Source: Candidatus Bathyarchaeota archaeon
GTDB lineage: Archaea > Thermoproteota > Bathyarchaeia > Bathyarchaeales > Bathycorpusculaceae
Reading direction: 5' to 3'
NCBI GenBank assembly: GCA_003164295.1
Contig: PLTA01000018.1
Location: 1-34,853 of the forward strand
DNA: 34,853 nucleotides
The notes below the pieces were generated by a model. The model was not told where the DNA came from. It saw only the letters and a list, made by a program, of their open reading frames with translations, and did not search any database. Below, piece after piece: positions 1 to 6,871 of the stretch (positions within the stretch are counted from its first letter, which is position 1; each line of letters starts with the position of its first letter). Position numbers and translations under genes: made by a program.

Positions 1-106
1 TAGCTTTACTTTTAACTGCAATCTCTCTAGCAAAGGGAATGTCAGTAAACGTTCTTGAATAAGCTACAAGTTTAGCAGTTGGGCTAATTTTCTCAAATTC
101 TTTCAT
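1..106 (-). CDS. N-terminus of a probable SAM-dependent methyltransferase (cut by window edge)
   Basis: The minus strand starts with an ATG at 106-104 and stays open to the window edge, giving 35 residues that begin MKEFEKISPTAKLVAY and continue with a TDIPFAREIA stretch. This resembles the N-terminus of archaeal class I methyltransferases related to the leucine carboxyl methyltransferase family, whose proteins begin with a similar 'SPTA..VAY.R...DIP' segment before the SAM-binding fold. The SAM-binding motifs lie outside the window, so the assignment rests on the N-terminal resemblance only. It is divergent from the HTH gene at 222, with a 115-bp A/T-rich spacer that must hold both promoters. 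Confidence 0.5.
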   Translation of the reverse strand, partial: MKEFEKISPTAKLVAYSRTFTDIPFAREIAVKSKA

Positions 107-221
107 TTTATATCTTCCGAACCTTTTGTCTTTAACTAAATGGCAGCATTTCGTATTAATGTTATAGCGAGCTTATTCGCTGTTGCAATAATTATTTATT
201 GAACAGAATGATGTAAAACGT

Positions 222-950
222 ATGCGCAGGTTAGTTATAGAGTGGTCAATCAACGAAGCAATTAAAAGAATTACGGATAGAGAAATCGAGAAACTCAAAA
301 CGCCCGGAGAGCAGGACGATTCAGGACTAGTCAAAAAAGCTGAATTGACTGAATTAAACAGGCTTGAAACAATTAAAAAAATCAAATCATTTGAGGTGCT
401 TCACATTTTAAGATTTGATTCCTCTGAAACGGCTGCAATATTCAGATTAGAGTCCAAGGATAACTCTTTGGAAGTTGAAGAACTCTTAAAATCACTCATT
501 CAAAACCTCAACGTCGAATATCAGCTATTGGAGCAGGATAGAGGCGCTTGCATCTATTTTATCAAGGGAAAAACGGTTCAGCCAAGTTCAGAGTCATCTG
601 ACAGAAGCGGAATGTACCCCCTGTTGCCTTTTGCTGTCAGGGATGGAAAAGTCAGAGTTACCCTTGTCGGAGAAACCGAGCAGGTTAAGGCGTTCCTTGA
701 AAACCGAGGGGTTAACTATAAGGTGCTGTCGCTAACGAACGCTAAATTCTCGCCTAATTCGCCGATTAGCCGCTTAACCGAAAAACAACAAGAAGCCATT
801 TCTCTAGCGTTTAGGCTCGGCTACTTTGATACGCCCAGAAAAGTAAGCGCAGATGAGTTGGCAGCAAAGCTTGGTCTTGCGAGTTCTACTTTAGCTGTTC
901 ATCTGAGAAGAGCGGAACGGCGCCTATTCGCTGAAATGTTAAACGAGTAA
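222..950 (+). CDS. Bacterioopsin-activator (BAT) type HTH transcriptional regulator
   Basis: 242 residues. The C-terminal 55 residues (about 186-240) form an HTH_10 (bacterioopsin activator) domain: LTEKQQEAISLAFRLGYF, then a PRKVSADELA turn, then LGLASSTLAVHLRRAERRL. The spacing and the LT..Q...L..A...GYFD signature are typical of that family. The first 180 residues are a sensory or dimerisation region without heme or PAS motifs that I can recognise. Upstream ATGs are followed at once by a stop, so the ATG at 222 is the reasonable start; no strong ribosome binding site precedes it. The gene is divergent from the methyltransferase and stands alone. Function as a DNA-binding regulator is secure; target and ligand are unknown. 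Confidence 0.85.
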   Translation: MRRLVIEWSINEAIKRITDREIEKLKTPGEQDDSGLVKKAELTELNRLETIKKIKSFEVLHILRFDSSETAAIFRLESKDNSLEVEELLKSLIQNLNVEYQLLEQDRGACIYFIKGKTVQPSSESSDRSGMYPLLPFAVRDGKVRVTLVGETEQVKAFLENRGVNYKVLSLTNAKFSPNSPISRLTEKQQEAISLAFRLGYFDTPRKVSADELAAKLGLASSTLAVHLRRAERRLFAEMLNE

Positions 951-1161
951 GACTACAGTATTCTCTTAACAAGTTTAGGCTCAAGGCACACTCATAGCTG
1001 CTTATACTAATTACATCATATTGCAGCCCATGTTTATGATAATTTGAAAATATTGGGTACACTATGCATATTAATCTCCAAAGTATTAACATAATAATGG
1101 CAAAACAGTAAATTCGCCTAATTTGCGTAGGTCGAATATACTGTTTTTCTAGCAAAATTGT

Positions 1162-1193
1162 TGCATAGACGACTCACTAGACGATTCTATGCA
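1162..1193. promoter_or_regulatory. Inverted repeat upstream of tfb
   Basis: TGCATAGA (1162-1169) and TCTATGCA (1186-1193) are perfect 8-bp inverted arms around a 16-bp centre. Inside, TAGACGA occurs twice (1166-1172 and 1178-1184), 12 bp apart. The element ends 21 bp before the tfb ATG and just ahead of its ribosome binding site, so it could be an operator or a 5' UTR hairpin. Function is inferred from position alone. Confidence 0.4.
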
Positions 1194-1214
1194 GGTTGAA
1201 AAGGAGTTAAAAAA

Positions 1215-2156
1215 ATGAGCAAAAAAGAAGTAACTAAAACACAGACCCGCTTGTCCGACAAGTGCCCAGAGTGCAGTAGCGACAACCTGGTCCACGATTA
1301 TGACACTGGAGAAACCGTGTGCGGCGACTGCGGATTAGTCCTCTACGAGCAAATGATGGATAAAGGGCCAGAATGGCGCGCGTTTACCCAAGAGGAGAAA
1401 GCGTCAAGAAGTCGAGTTGGAGTACCCACATCATACTCCGTTCACGACAAAGGATTATCCACAGCCATCAGCCAAGTCGACCGAGATGCGTTTGGGAGAA
1501 AACTGCCCTTGGCGACAAGGCTGCAGATGTGGCGTCTTAGGAAATGGCAAATACGAAGCCGAGTACACTCATCCATCGACAGAAACCTTGCCCAAGCCAT
1601 GGCAGAACTCGACAGGCTTTCAGACAAACTCTACATTCCACCAACAGTCAAAGAAAAAGCCGCCGTTGTTTACCGAAAAGCCTTAGACAAAGGTCTTGTC
1701 CGCGGAAGATCAATTGCCGCTATCGCTGCTGCTTCGCTTTATGCTGCTTGCCGTGCAAGCGGAACACCACGCACATTGCGAGAAATTGCCGAAGCCAGCC
1801 TCGTCGACAAGAAAGACGTTTCGAGATGCTATAGACTATTATTGTGTCAGCTTGACTTGCACATGCCTATCGCTGACCCATTGACTTACGTCTCGAAGAT
1901 TGCTGAGAAAACTGGAATTTCAGGCAAAACTCAAGGCGCAGCCATCCAAATCCTCAGGGAGGCAAGACGCAAACGTGCTGCGGCTGGAAAAGACCCGATG
2001 GGTTTAGCAGCTGCTGCCCTCTACATTGCATGCTTACAAAACAATGAGAAAAAGACGCAAAAAGATATCGCGGAAGCAGCTGGCGTAACCGAAGTTACCG
2101 TACGCAACCGCTACAAAACACTCAAAAAACAACTAAATCTTGAGCTGCCTGATTAG
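1215..2156 (+). CDS. tfb: Transcription initiation factor IIB (TFB)
   Basis: 313 residues, the normal length for archaeal TFB. It recruits RNA polymerase to the TBP-TATA-BRE complex. The N-terminal zinc ribbon has C17, C20, C36 and C39 (CPEC...CGDC), followed by the B-finger segment with EWRAF and then DKGLSTAI. Two cyclin-like repeats follow (about 115-205 and 210-300), each with the family's 'AAA.LY.ACR/AC' helix and a C-terminal 'VTEVTVRNRYK' recognition helix. An AAAAGGAG ribosome binding site lies 8-10 bases before the ATG. The start keeps the family's basic N-terminal leader. A run of T residues follows the stop. Archaea of this group often have several tfb copies; whether this is the only one cannot be told from the window. 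Confidence 0.97.
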   Translation: MSKKEVTKTQTRLSDKCPECSSDNLVHDYDTGETVCGDCGLVLYEQMMDKGPEWRAFTQEEKASRSRVGVPTSYSVHDKGLSTAISQVDRDAFGRKLPLATRLQMWRLRKWQIRSRVHSSIDRNLAQAMAELDRLSDKLYIPPTVKEKAAVVYRKALDKGLVRGRSIAAIAAASLYAACRASGTPRTLREIAEASLVDKKDVSRCYRLLLCQLDLHMPIADPLTYVSKIAEKTGISGKTQGAAIQILREARRKRAAAGKDPMGLAAAALYIACLQNNEKKTQKDIAEAAGVTEVTVRNRYKTLKKQLNLELPD

Positions 2157-2361
2157 GCAACTTTTTTTCAATCAAGTCTAACCTCATAGTTTAACACAAA
2201 AAGAAAAGAGCAAGTTCCTTCCAAGTTGCCGACACTGCCACTGAAAAACCCCGCCAACATTTTTACACTGCTGCATAGAAGAGCAGCAAAATATGTCGCA
2301 GTAGATACAATTAAAATTAGGACGGGCTTATTATGCTAAATAAATTTGACTTACAGGATTA

Positions 2362-2532
2362 ATGTCTATTCCAATGCTGAGGGCAGATGGTCAGCCATTG
2401 CAGCGCCCACTAAAGGAAGCTTTCGATTGCCCTTATCTTGCCAAAGTTCCTGACCCCTCAAAGAAAGGCGCGATTTTAGAGTATTTTCAAGGTATTCAAA
2501 TCCAAAGCGGGTCAGGTCTCTATGGTACTTGA
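2362..2532 (+). CDS. Small ORF of 56 aa next to the attachment repeat, possible gene remnant
   Basis: An ATG at 2362 opens 56 codons, starting MSIPMLRADGQPLQRPLKEA and ending QSGSGLYGT. Composition looks protein-like (mixed charge, no low complexity) and codon usage resembles the neighbours. I do not recognise a family. It ends 25 bp before the 52-bp tRNA-derived repeat at 2558, where an integrase N-terminus would be expected, so it may be the surviving first exon-like part of an integrase or other element gene whose frame is broken after GGTACT. There is no convincing ribosome binding site. Confidence 0.3.
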   Translation: MSIPMLRADGQPLQRPLKEAFDCPYLAKVPDPSKKGAILEYFQGIQIQSGSGLYGT

Positions 2533-2556
2533 ACCCGAAACGGTTCAGAACCTTGA

Positions 2557-2790
2557 ATGGGGCTGCCCGGATTTGAACCGGAGTCTATAGAGCCCAAGGC
2601 TACAAGCCTTGTGTGTTGGGAATGCTGGGATGACCAGCTAACAGAAGAATTAGAACAGTTCAGGGTATGACTTAATTCTGAAGAACAAATGCAATTGGAC
2701 ATAAGATAACAGAAAAACACAGGCAACCGGATTCGGACAGGTGACCTTCGGCACGTCAAGCAGATTGCCCTACTGGTTAGAGAATGCGAG
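2557..2790 (+). pseudogene. Integrase-like remnant spanning a tRNA 3' end (copy 1)
   Basis: Reading through the repeat on the plus strand gives MGLPGFEPESIEPKATSL and then VCWECWDDQLTEELEQFRV before a TGA at 2668. The stop is a point change: at 19031-19162 a related segment reads LEQLRAWFNSEER where this copy reads LEQFRV-stop-LNSEEQ. After another stop the frame shows NRIRTGDLRHVKQIALLVRE, again the typical antisense translation of a tRNA 3' end. Peptides of this GLPGFEPES / RTGDLRHVK kind are the hallmark of archaeal integrase genes whose attP site lies within the coding sequence. The assignment is inference; catalytic residues of a tyrosine recombinase are not present. Confidence 0.5.
2558..2609 (-). 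repeat. 52-bp direct repeat, copy 1: tRNA 3' half / putative attachment site
   Basis: This segment is identical over 52 bp to 15338-15389. On the minus strand it reads as the 3' half of a tRNA: anticodon arm with loop CTTGTAG between CAAGG and CCTTG (the 5' arm is complete only in this copy), a T arm TCCGG-TTCAAAT-CCGGG and an acceptor strand CAGCCCC with discriminator A. The loop would give anticodon UGU (Thr), which is tentative. A matching 5' acceptor strand (GGGGCTG) is not present upstream in either copy, so neither is an intact tRNA gene. Duplicated tRNA 3' ends are the classic product of element integration. Confidence 0.75.
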
Positions 2791-3110
2791 GTGACTATAT
2801 TTGTGTGTTTTGTAGTCACCTTCCATTTGAGTAAATCTTTTGAGAGAAGAAAAGCATGTTATGGTTCCATCGAAGGGAGGGTTCAACCGCCAATCCACTT
2901 CTTATTGAACAATGGAGTTTGTTTTGAGCTTTGTTGTATCTTGCTAAATATCTTAATCTTACTAGAATCAACAGAATTTCAGAAGCTCCCTGTGCAGCAA
3001 ACGATTTTTCTTCTCTGGTTTGTTCTCGAGTTCCCGACTGAACCGACTTTCTATGTGTAAGCCTATCGGTACCGTGTTTAATTGATTTACTTGTTTTTCA
3101 GCTTTTTTTA

Positions 3111-3530
3111 TTATGTTTCTTCATTTTCAGAATTTATTCGCTTGAAAGACTGCTTGAATTTTTCCCCCTCCAGCGACTCAGGCACAATCAGTTTTGTATA
3201 AGGATTGGTAATGTTGTTTTCTGTGGGGAATTGTATGCTGCATGGTGGCTGTCGTTTTAGTGCTGCTTTTTCTTCTTTTGTCATTTTTAGGCCGAATTTG
3301 TGCACTTCGTCGTGGCACGGTTGCCTGCACAGCCATATGAAAGGTGGCTTATGTTCACCTGTGAGTGAATGTTTCGTCATTGCATCGCCTACTCTGCCGC
3401 ATTTGGAACACTGTTTTAGTTTCTTAGGAGGTCTTCGTGTTTTGGTTTTTGACCTACTTTTGACACCGCTGAACATGCCGTAGTCTTTGTAAACCTCTTC
3501 TTTGGTCATTTCTGTGTGATCTTTAGTCAC
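3111..3530 (-). CDS. Small HNH-like zinc protein
   Basis: Up to 139 residues. A lysine/arginine-rich N-terminus is followed by a treble-clef-like core: C41-X2-C44, H54, GEH at 58-60, C68, then CHDEVH at 72-77. The CxxC...H...CxxxCHxxxH layout is that of HNH nucleases and related zinc proteins, with the last CH..VH in place of the usual HH/HN motif. The C-terminal 50 residues are charged and unrecognised. The first codon is GTG at 3530; an in-frame ATG at 3509 is an alternative. It sits inside the repeat-flanked region, beside a VapBC pair, as is common for mobile-element cargo. Nuclease activity is inference. Confidence 0.65.
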   Translation of the reverse strand: MTKDHTEMTKEEVYKDYGMFSGVKSRSKTKTRRPPKKLKQCSKCGRVGDAMTKHSLTGEHKPPFIWLCRQPCHDEVHKFGLKMTKEEKAALKRQPPCSIQFPTENNITNPYTKLIVPESLEGEKFKQSFKRINSENEET

Positions 3531-3609
3531 TTCTTGTCGTCCATCCGTTTCCTCTAGATTTGAATATTTTAGTTCTTTACCTTAAAAGGATAAAATCAAC
3601 GATTGGGCT

Positions 3610-4026
3610 TTATGGTGTAATGATTTCTAAGTCAGAAATCCTGCTGAAGTGCGCTTGGTTGCGTGTGGCGACACTGCATTCCCTCGTTAGGGCGATGGCA
3701 GCGATGAGTGTGTCTCTTAGTCCTATCGGTTGTCCTTGACGCTCTAGTTGTGCGTATATGTGGCCTGCTTTTTGGGCGGCTTTTGATGTAAATGGAAGAG
3801 TAGATAACCTGCTTATGAGTATGTGGATTGCTTGAAGATTTTTTTCGCTTTCCTGAGATTTATGTGCTCCATGATGGAGTTCAAAGATGTTGACTGCAGT
3901 GGTTGCCAAAATGTAGTTTTTTTCTTCAAGCTTGGTGATGAAGGCTGTTGCTTGTTTCTGGTTTCTTAGCAGGTCAATTAAGAGGTCGGTATCGATTACT
4001 GTTTTTAAGGTTTCCATGTTTCCCAT
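3610..4026 (-). CDS. vapC: VapC-type PIN-domain toxin
   Basis: About 138 residues, typical PIN length. VapC toxins are Mg-dependent RNases. The first acidic residue is in VIDTDLLIDLL, the second is E in NIFELHHGA, and the GLRDTLIAAIAL motif carries the third and fourth acidic-site region, followed by the VATRNQAHFSRI strand. It overlaps the upstream antitoxin gene: the antitoxin stop is at 4005, the toxin can start at ATG 4026 or at the in-frame ATG 4017. This overlap implies translational coupling. Assignment to PIN is firm, target RNA unknown. Confidence 0.9.
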   Translation of the reverse strand: MGNMETLKTVIDTDLLIDLLRNQKQATAFITKLEEKNYILATTAVNIFELHHGAHKSQESEKNLQAIHILISRLSTLPFTSKAAQKAGHIYAQLERQGQPIGLRDTLIAAIALTRECSVATRNQAHFSRISDLEIITP

Positions 4027-4301
4027 ACCTTGGCAATTGACTCTTTGACTTCTTCTGCTTCAGTATCATTCATACTCCATGAACCTGCTAGATCAGAAAT
4101 CTTTTTTCCTTCTCTGCTCCGCCGTATTAGGTATTTCATTGCTTCATCCATCGATACAGGTCGTTTTCTTTTGATTTGTAATTCGCCTGCGATAGCGCTT
4201 AATTCGGAATATGTTTCTTTGCTGATTTTCACTGCTTTAAGCTCAGTGGTCACATCATCACCGGTGGTAAAAGTAGTATTAACCCACTTATTAACCCACA
4301 A
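4005..4301 (-). CDS. vapB: VapB-type antitoxin of the DUF217/UPF0330 kind
   Basis: About 98 residues. The core reads KAVKISKETYSELSAIAGEL, a ribbon-helix-helix type N-terminus, followed by a linker and the C-terminal ISDLAGSWSMNDTEAEEV segment, which is a signature of archaeal VapB antitoxins that neutralise PIN partners by wrapping their active site. The start is uncertain: ATG 4301 adds an unusual MWVNKWVNTTF leader, while a GTG just before TTELKAV would match the family's usual start better. It lies directly upstream of, and overlaps, the toxin gene; the pair should be autoregulated. Confidence 0.85.
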   Translation of the reverse strand: MWVNKWVNTTFTTGDDVTTELKAVKISKETYSELSAIAGELQIKRKRPVSMDEAMKYLIRRSREGKKISDLAGSWSMNDTEAEEVKESIAKVWETWKP

Positions 4302-4537
4302 GTCGGGAGGTAGAGGTTTATTTCCGTGTTTTTACCCACAAATCCATTAAAGAAATGGCATTGTGTTTGAAGTAATACAAAGACTGCTATGGGCTAAAAT
4401 TCTACTTGCGAACTTTTCGCAGAAACTCTTTTGCTTATGGAGTTTTTTCTTGCCATTTTTCTGCTTCATTTATCCATTGCTGTCGCCAATCGGAGTTGGG
4501 ATGATCAGGCATTCCATTGGCTAAATGCTGCGGTAAA

Positions 4538-4669
4538 ATGATTGGAGGAGGCTTCAAACATTGTCCTAAATGCCAAATTTACTTTTGCTTTCTTTGCTCG
4601 TATGAGTTAATGTGTTTACAATTAACGTCTCCTTTAGAATGCCCTATGTGTGGCGGAAAGTTCTCATAA
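4538..4669 (+). CDS. 43-aa double CxxC zinc-ribbon protein
   Basis: An ATG at 4538 opens 43 codons ending KFS-TAA. Three CxxC knuckles are visible: CPKC at 9-12, CFLC at 17-20 and CPMC at 35-38, plus C26, so one or two zinc ions could be bound in a ribbon fold. The sequence is too short for a typical ORF caller but the cysteine density is not expected from noise in A/T-rich DNA. There is no strong ribosome binding site. It could be a stand-alone zinc ribbon or the C-terminal end of a longer, disrupted gene, because the region upstream is poor in open frames. Confidence 0.5.
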   Translation: MIGGGFKHCPKCQIYFCFLCSYELMCLQLTSPLECPMCGGKFS

Positions 4670-4670
4670 A

Positions 4671-4691
4671 GATAAATCTTAAATCTGCATA
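4671..4691 (+). promoter_or_regulatory. Promoter-like box, copy 1
   Basis: GATAAATCTTAAATCTG begins at 4671 and matches GATAAGTCTTAAATCTG at 5247 in 16 of 17 positions; both continue with CATA or TATA. The CTTAAAT core lies 41-47 bases before the ATG of the 56-aa gene, which suits an archaeal TATA box about 25 bases before the transcription start. Confidence 0.5.
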
Positions 4692-4724
4692 TTATAAGAT
4701 AAAAGAAGTGAGGATTCTTCTTTA

Positions 4725-4895
4725 ATGAGTAAAAATACAAGCACCGAGATAATAGAACACAATGGAAAACAACTCAAAGAGAAATATGGCGTCGAAATCT
4801 ATAACTTATTTCATGGTCTATCATGCACAAAGCTAGACAAACAACAGGGATATTTCTTACTTACGTTGATGGATGAACTTTTGAAAGCTAAATGA
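4725..4895 (+). CDS. 56-aa hypothetical protein
   Basis: ATG at 4725 opens 56 codons to TGA at 4893. The N-terminus is polar (SKNTSTEII), the rest is predicted helical with KYGVEIYNLFHGLS and a C-terminal amphipathic stretch YFLLTLMDELLKAK. There is no domain that I recognise. It is preceded by a TATA-like box shared with the gene at 5292 and by GTGAGG about 13 bases upstream, which supports expression. The shared promoter suggests co-regulation with the membrane-anchored protein downstream. Confidence 0.55.
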   Translation: MSKNTSTEIIEHNGKQLKEKYGVEIYNLFHGLSCTKLDKQQGYFLLTLMDELLKAK

Positions 4896-4948
4896 CTTGC
4901 TAAATCTGCAAGTTTCTAGAGTACACACGCACGTTTAACAATAGTTTT

Positions 4949-5173
4949 CTATGGTTTAAAAATAATTAAGTAATTATTGATCTCTTCTAAACAGAACTTA
5001 TTTTTCAGAAATATTCCAACCTCATTAAAGCGGTAATTTCCTTTAATTTTTAATTGATAACTATTGGGTTTTCTTAGTTCAAGAATTACTAAATCAGGAT
5101 TAACAAGTTGGTTACTGCCTAATTCAACTAAGAGCGCTATTGCCTCTTTCCTATCCAACGAGTTACTCCTCAA
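4949..5173 (-). CDS. 74-aa hypothetical protein
   Basis: The minus-strand frame encodes MRSNSLDRKEAIALLVELGS and then an N-QLVNPDLVILELRKPNSYQL segment followed by beta-rich residues. Composition is that of a small soluble alpha/beta protein rather than noise. I do not recognise the family. It is convergent with the 56-aa gene and divergent from the gene at 5292. Start at ATG 5173; a weak GAGGAGT-like sequence lies just upstream on the minus strand. Confidence 0.5.
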   Translation of the reverse strand: MRSNSLDRKEAIALLVELGSNQLVNPDLVILELRKPNSYQLKIKGNYRFNEVGIFLKNKFCLEEINNYLIIFKP

Positions 5174-5246
5174 TCCAGTTGTGAACTTACAAGATTAATA
5201 ACGCTTTGCTATATAGTCTAAATTAATTGACTATTTTTCATTTGAT

Positions 5247-5267
5247 GATAAGTCTTAAATCTGTATA
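5247..5267 (+). promoter_or_regulatory. Promoter-like box, copy 2
   Basis: Second copy of the GATAARTCTTAAATCTG element. Its CTTAAAT core is 32-38 bases before the ATG at 5292, close to the ideal archaeal TATA distance for a short leader. Confidence 0.5.
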
Positions 5268-5291
5268 ACGCAGAAAAGGAGAGTGACTTTA

Positions 5292-5696
5292 ATGGAACAG
5301 AATGAGCTACCTCCGCCACCACCAAGGAATGGACATAATAAAAAATATTTAGCTATTGCATTAATTTTAATTATTATCGGAACTGGTTTCTTTGTTATTT
5401 TTGTTCCTTTTAATCATACTGTTAGCGGAACAATTGATAAATGGGTATTATACAGTAATTGTTTTTATTTGAACATTAATGGACAAGGATATTGGTTAAA
5501 TTATAAGGGTTTTATGAATGAGTATCCTGCAAGTGCTGTTCAAGGCGATATTAGCTACTTTAACAACATTTTTAATATAATTGAGGGTCATTGGAGTTGT
5601 ACTTTGCAATATACTTCATGTTTATTATTCCCTCAAGGCAACGCACCATTTTATGCTAATAATATTCAATTGGACCTTATTCCTTCCGCATCCTGA
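5292..5696 (+). CDS. Membrane-anchored extracellular protein, function unknown
   Basis: 134 residues from the ATG at 5292. An AAAGGAG site (5275-5281) lies 10 bases before this ATG and only one base before an upstream in-frame GTG at 5283, which decides for 5292. A proline-rich cytoplasmic start (PPPPPR) precedes one membrane segment (YLAIALILIIIGTGFFVIFV), and the remaining 95 residues, rich in Asn, Tyr and Gly with three cysteines (one early, two near the C-terminus), should face outside. No known domain. It shares a promoter element with the 56-aa gene. Confidence 0.7.
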   Translation: MEQNELPPPPPRNGHNKKYLAIALILIIIGTGFFVIFVPFNHTVSGTIDKWVLYSNCFYLNINGQGYWLNYKGFMNEYPASAVQGDISYFNNIFNIIEGHWSCTLQYTSCLLFPQGNAPFYANNIQLDLIPSAS

Positions 5697-5756
5697 TAGC
5701 TTTTGTTGAATTTACTGCAATGAATGAAGTGTGTTAATACCAAGGTATCTTCTTTT

Positions 5757-6227
5757 TCAAAGCAAATCTAGAACTTTTTTAGGTATAACATAGTTCTTTC
5801 CGCAGAACTTGCATGTTACTTCATTTGATTTTGTAGCTATTGGTTGGGATGCACCACAGTGTGGGCACTCGATACTTATTGTTCCAGCTTTACTTATGTT
5901 CACATTTGCAGAAACAACATAATTAGTTTTTAACATTCTTCTGCAATCTCCAGCTTTGTCCCACATTTTAAGTTCTTCATATTTCATTGCAGCATCTTCG
6001 TATCTTCCAGCTCTTTCAAGATTCTTTGCTTCTTCCCTCGATAGGTTTGAAACTTGCTCGTTTGAAACTACTGTGGGTTTACTGTTTAGCACTGTATTTT
6101 CATTAATTGTATGTATTTCTTCGGAAGTTTTTCTTCCCTTAAAATGGTCAAAGGCTAGGTAGAGAAGACCAGCAAGAGATAGAAGAATAATTCCAATTAA
6201 GATTGTAAGCCAACCAGTTGATATCAT
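5757..6227 (-). CDS. Membrane-anchored zinc-ribbon protein with a TPR-like helical hairpin
   Basis: 156 residues: one N-terminal membrane segment (about 6-27), a polar linker, a helical pair (EEAKNLERAGRYEDAAMKYE / LKMWDKAGDC, about 75-105) of the type seen in TPR-like repeats, and a C-terminal zinc ribbon CPHC...CKFC ending YVIPKKVLDLL. This ribbon with its basic tail is seen in archaeal membrane-anchored adaptor proteins of unknown role. On the minus strand a CTTAAAATA box followed by AAAAGGAAA precedes the start. The cytosolic part could bind protein or nucleic acid partners near the membrane; that is inference. Confidence 0.7.
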   Translation of the reverse strand: MISTGWLTILIGIILLSLAGLLYLAFDHFKGRKTSEEIHTINENTVLNSKPTVVSNEQVSNLSREEAKNLERAGRYEDAAMKYEELKMWDKAGDCRRMLKTNYVVSANVNISKAGTISIECPHCGASQPIATKSNEVTCKFCGKNYVIPKKVLDLL

Positions 6228-6624
6228 GCAACCACTTGAATTAGCATAATGTTTCCTTTTATTTTAAGTCTGTCTAAAGATTGCACTTATATAACTTGTA
6301 AGTTGACCCAGAGTTGTTTTTATTATAAACGATTTTTCACTAAACTCAGTAGTTGTGGCAAAATCCTTCGGCATCGCAAGGAGCAGATAAGAAGTTCTAC
6401 TATCACCAACAAAGCATAGAATATACCAATAGAAAACTTAGAGAGCTCACCAATATTGACCCTTGTCAAGCATTGAAAACTAAATCCGTTGAGCGATCTG
6501 AGACAGAATTAAGCCCTAAAATGAGAACAGTGGTGGGGCTGCCCGTCTCCACACCCAAACGGGTTCAAAACCTTTCAAAAAGAAAAGAATTAATCCGCGT
6601 CTCAAACGGTCGGACATCATTTTC

Positions 6625-6747
6625 ACCGTGTTATGAAGATATTCAACAGATGTTGGGCCGGGGATCCTAGCCCCAATTTACCAGTAAAAAAGGTAAAGGA
6701 GGGGGTCGGACCGAGCTTATCCCCCAACACGGTATGCGTCCCCACGC
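6625..6747. other. Highly structured non-coding segment with branched, tRNA-like folding
   Basis: Nested inverted repeats fold into a four-way junction: TGTTG(GG) at 6651 with CAACA at 6725-6729; GGGG 6660-6663 with CCCC 6671-6674 (7-nt loop); TTTACC 6677-6682 with GGTAAA 6692-6697; and GGGGG 6701-6705 with CCCCC 6721-6725. An 8-bp pairing ACCGTGTT (6625-6632) / AACACGGT (6726-6733) would compete with the closing stem, and a small GCGT-ACGC hairpin follows at 6736-6747. Compensating stems like these suggest an RNA gene or a regulatory leader. No invariant tRNA T-loop, SRP or RNase P motif is present. The 644-bp gap from 6228 to 6871 otherwise holds only a doubtful 105-codon frame. Confidence 0.5.
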
Positions 6748-6871
6748 TTTAACGCAAACTAGTTTTTGTGGTTAGCCTCTATTTTTGAATTTGGCTTCTT
6801 GTTATTCCAATAACAAACCCGCAATCAACGCAGATTATTTTTTTGTATCTTTTTTTCCTTAAGTATGCTAT

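Noticed and set aside
2558..2650. Complete tRNA-Thr gene on the minus strand
   Set aside because: The 3' half is good, but no 5' acceptor strand pairs with CAGCCCC, and the D arm lacks the usual GG. An intron-containing model (CCCAA...TTGGG) does not rescue the acceptor stem.
2791..3060. 89-codon plus-strand frame
   Set aside because: It continues the tRNA-like RTGDLRHVK reading into low-complexity hydrophobic sequence without family resemblance or ribosome binding site; treated as part of the decayed att region.
6353..6670. 105-codon plus-strand frame
   Set aside because: It ends in the structured element and has no ribosome binding site. The VGLPVSTPKRVQN part may be another integrase-like remnant, but the rest is not recognisable.
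6651..6729. Degenerate tRNA on the minus strand
   Set aside because: The cloverleaf outline is present but the T loop (CTAGGAT) lacks TTC and the D and anticodon arms do not fit tRNA dimensions.
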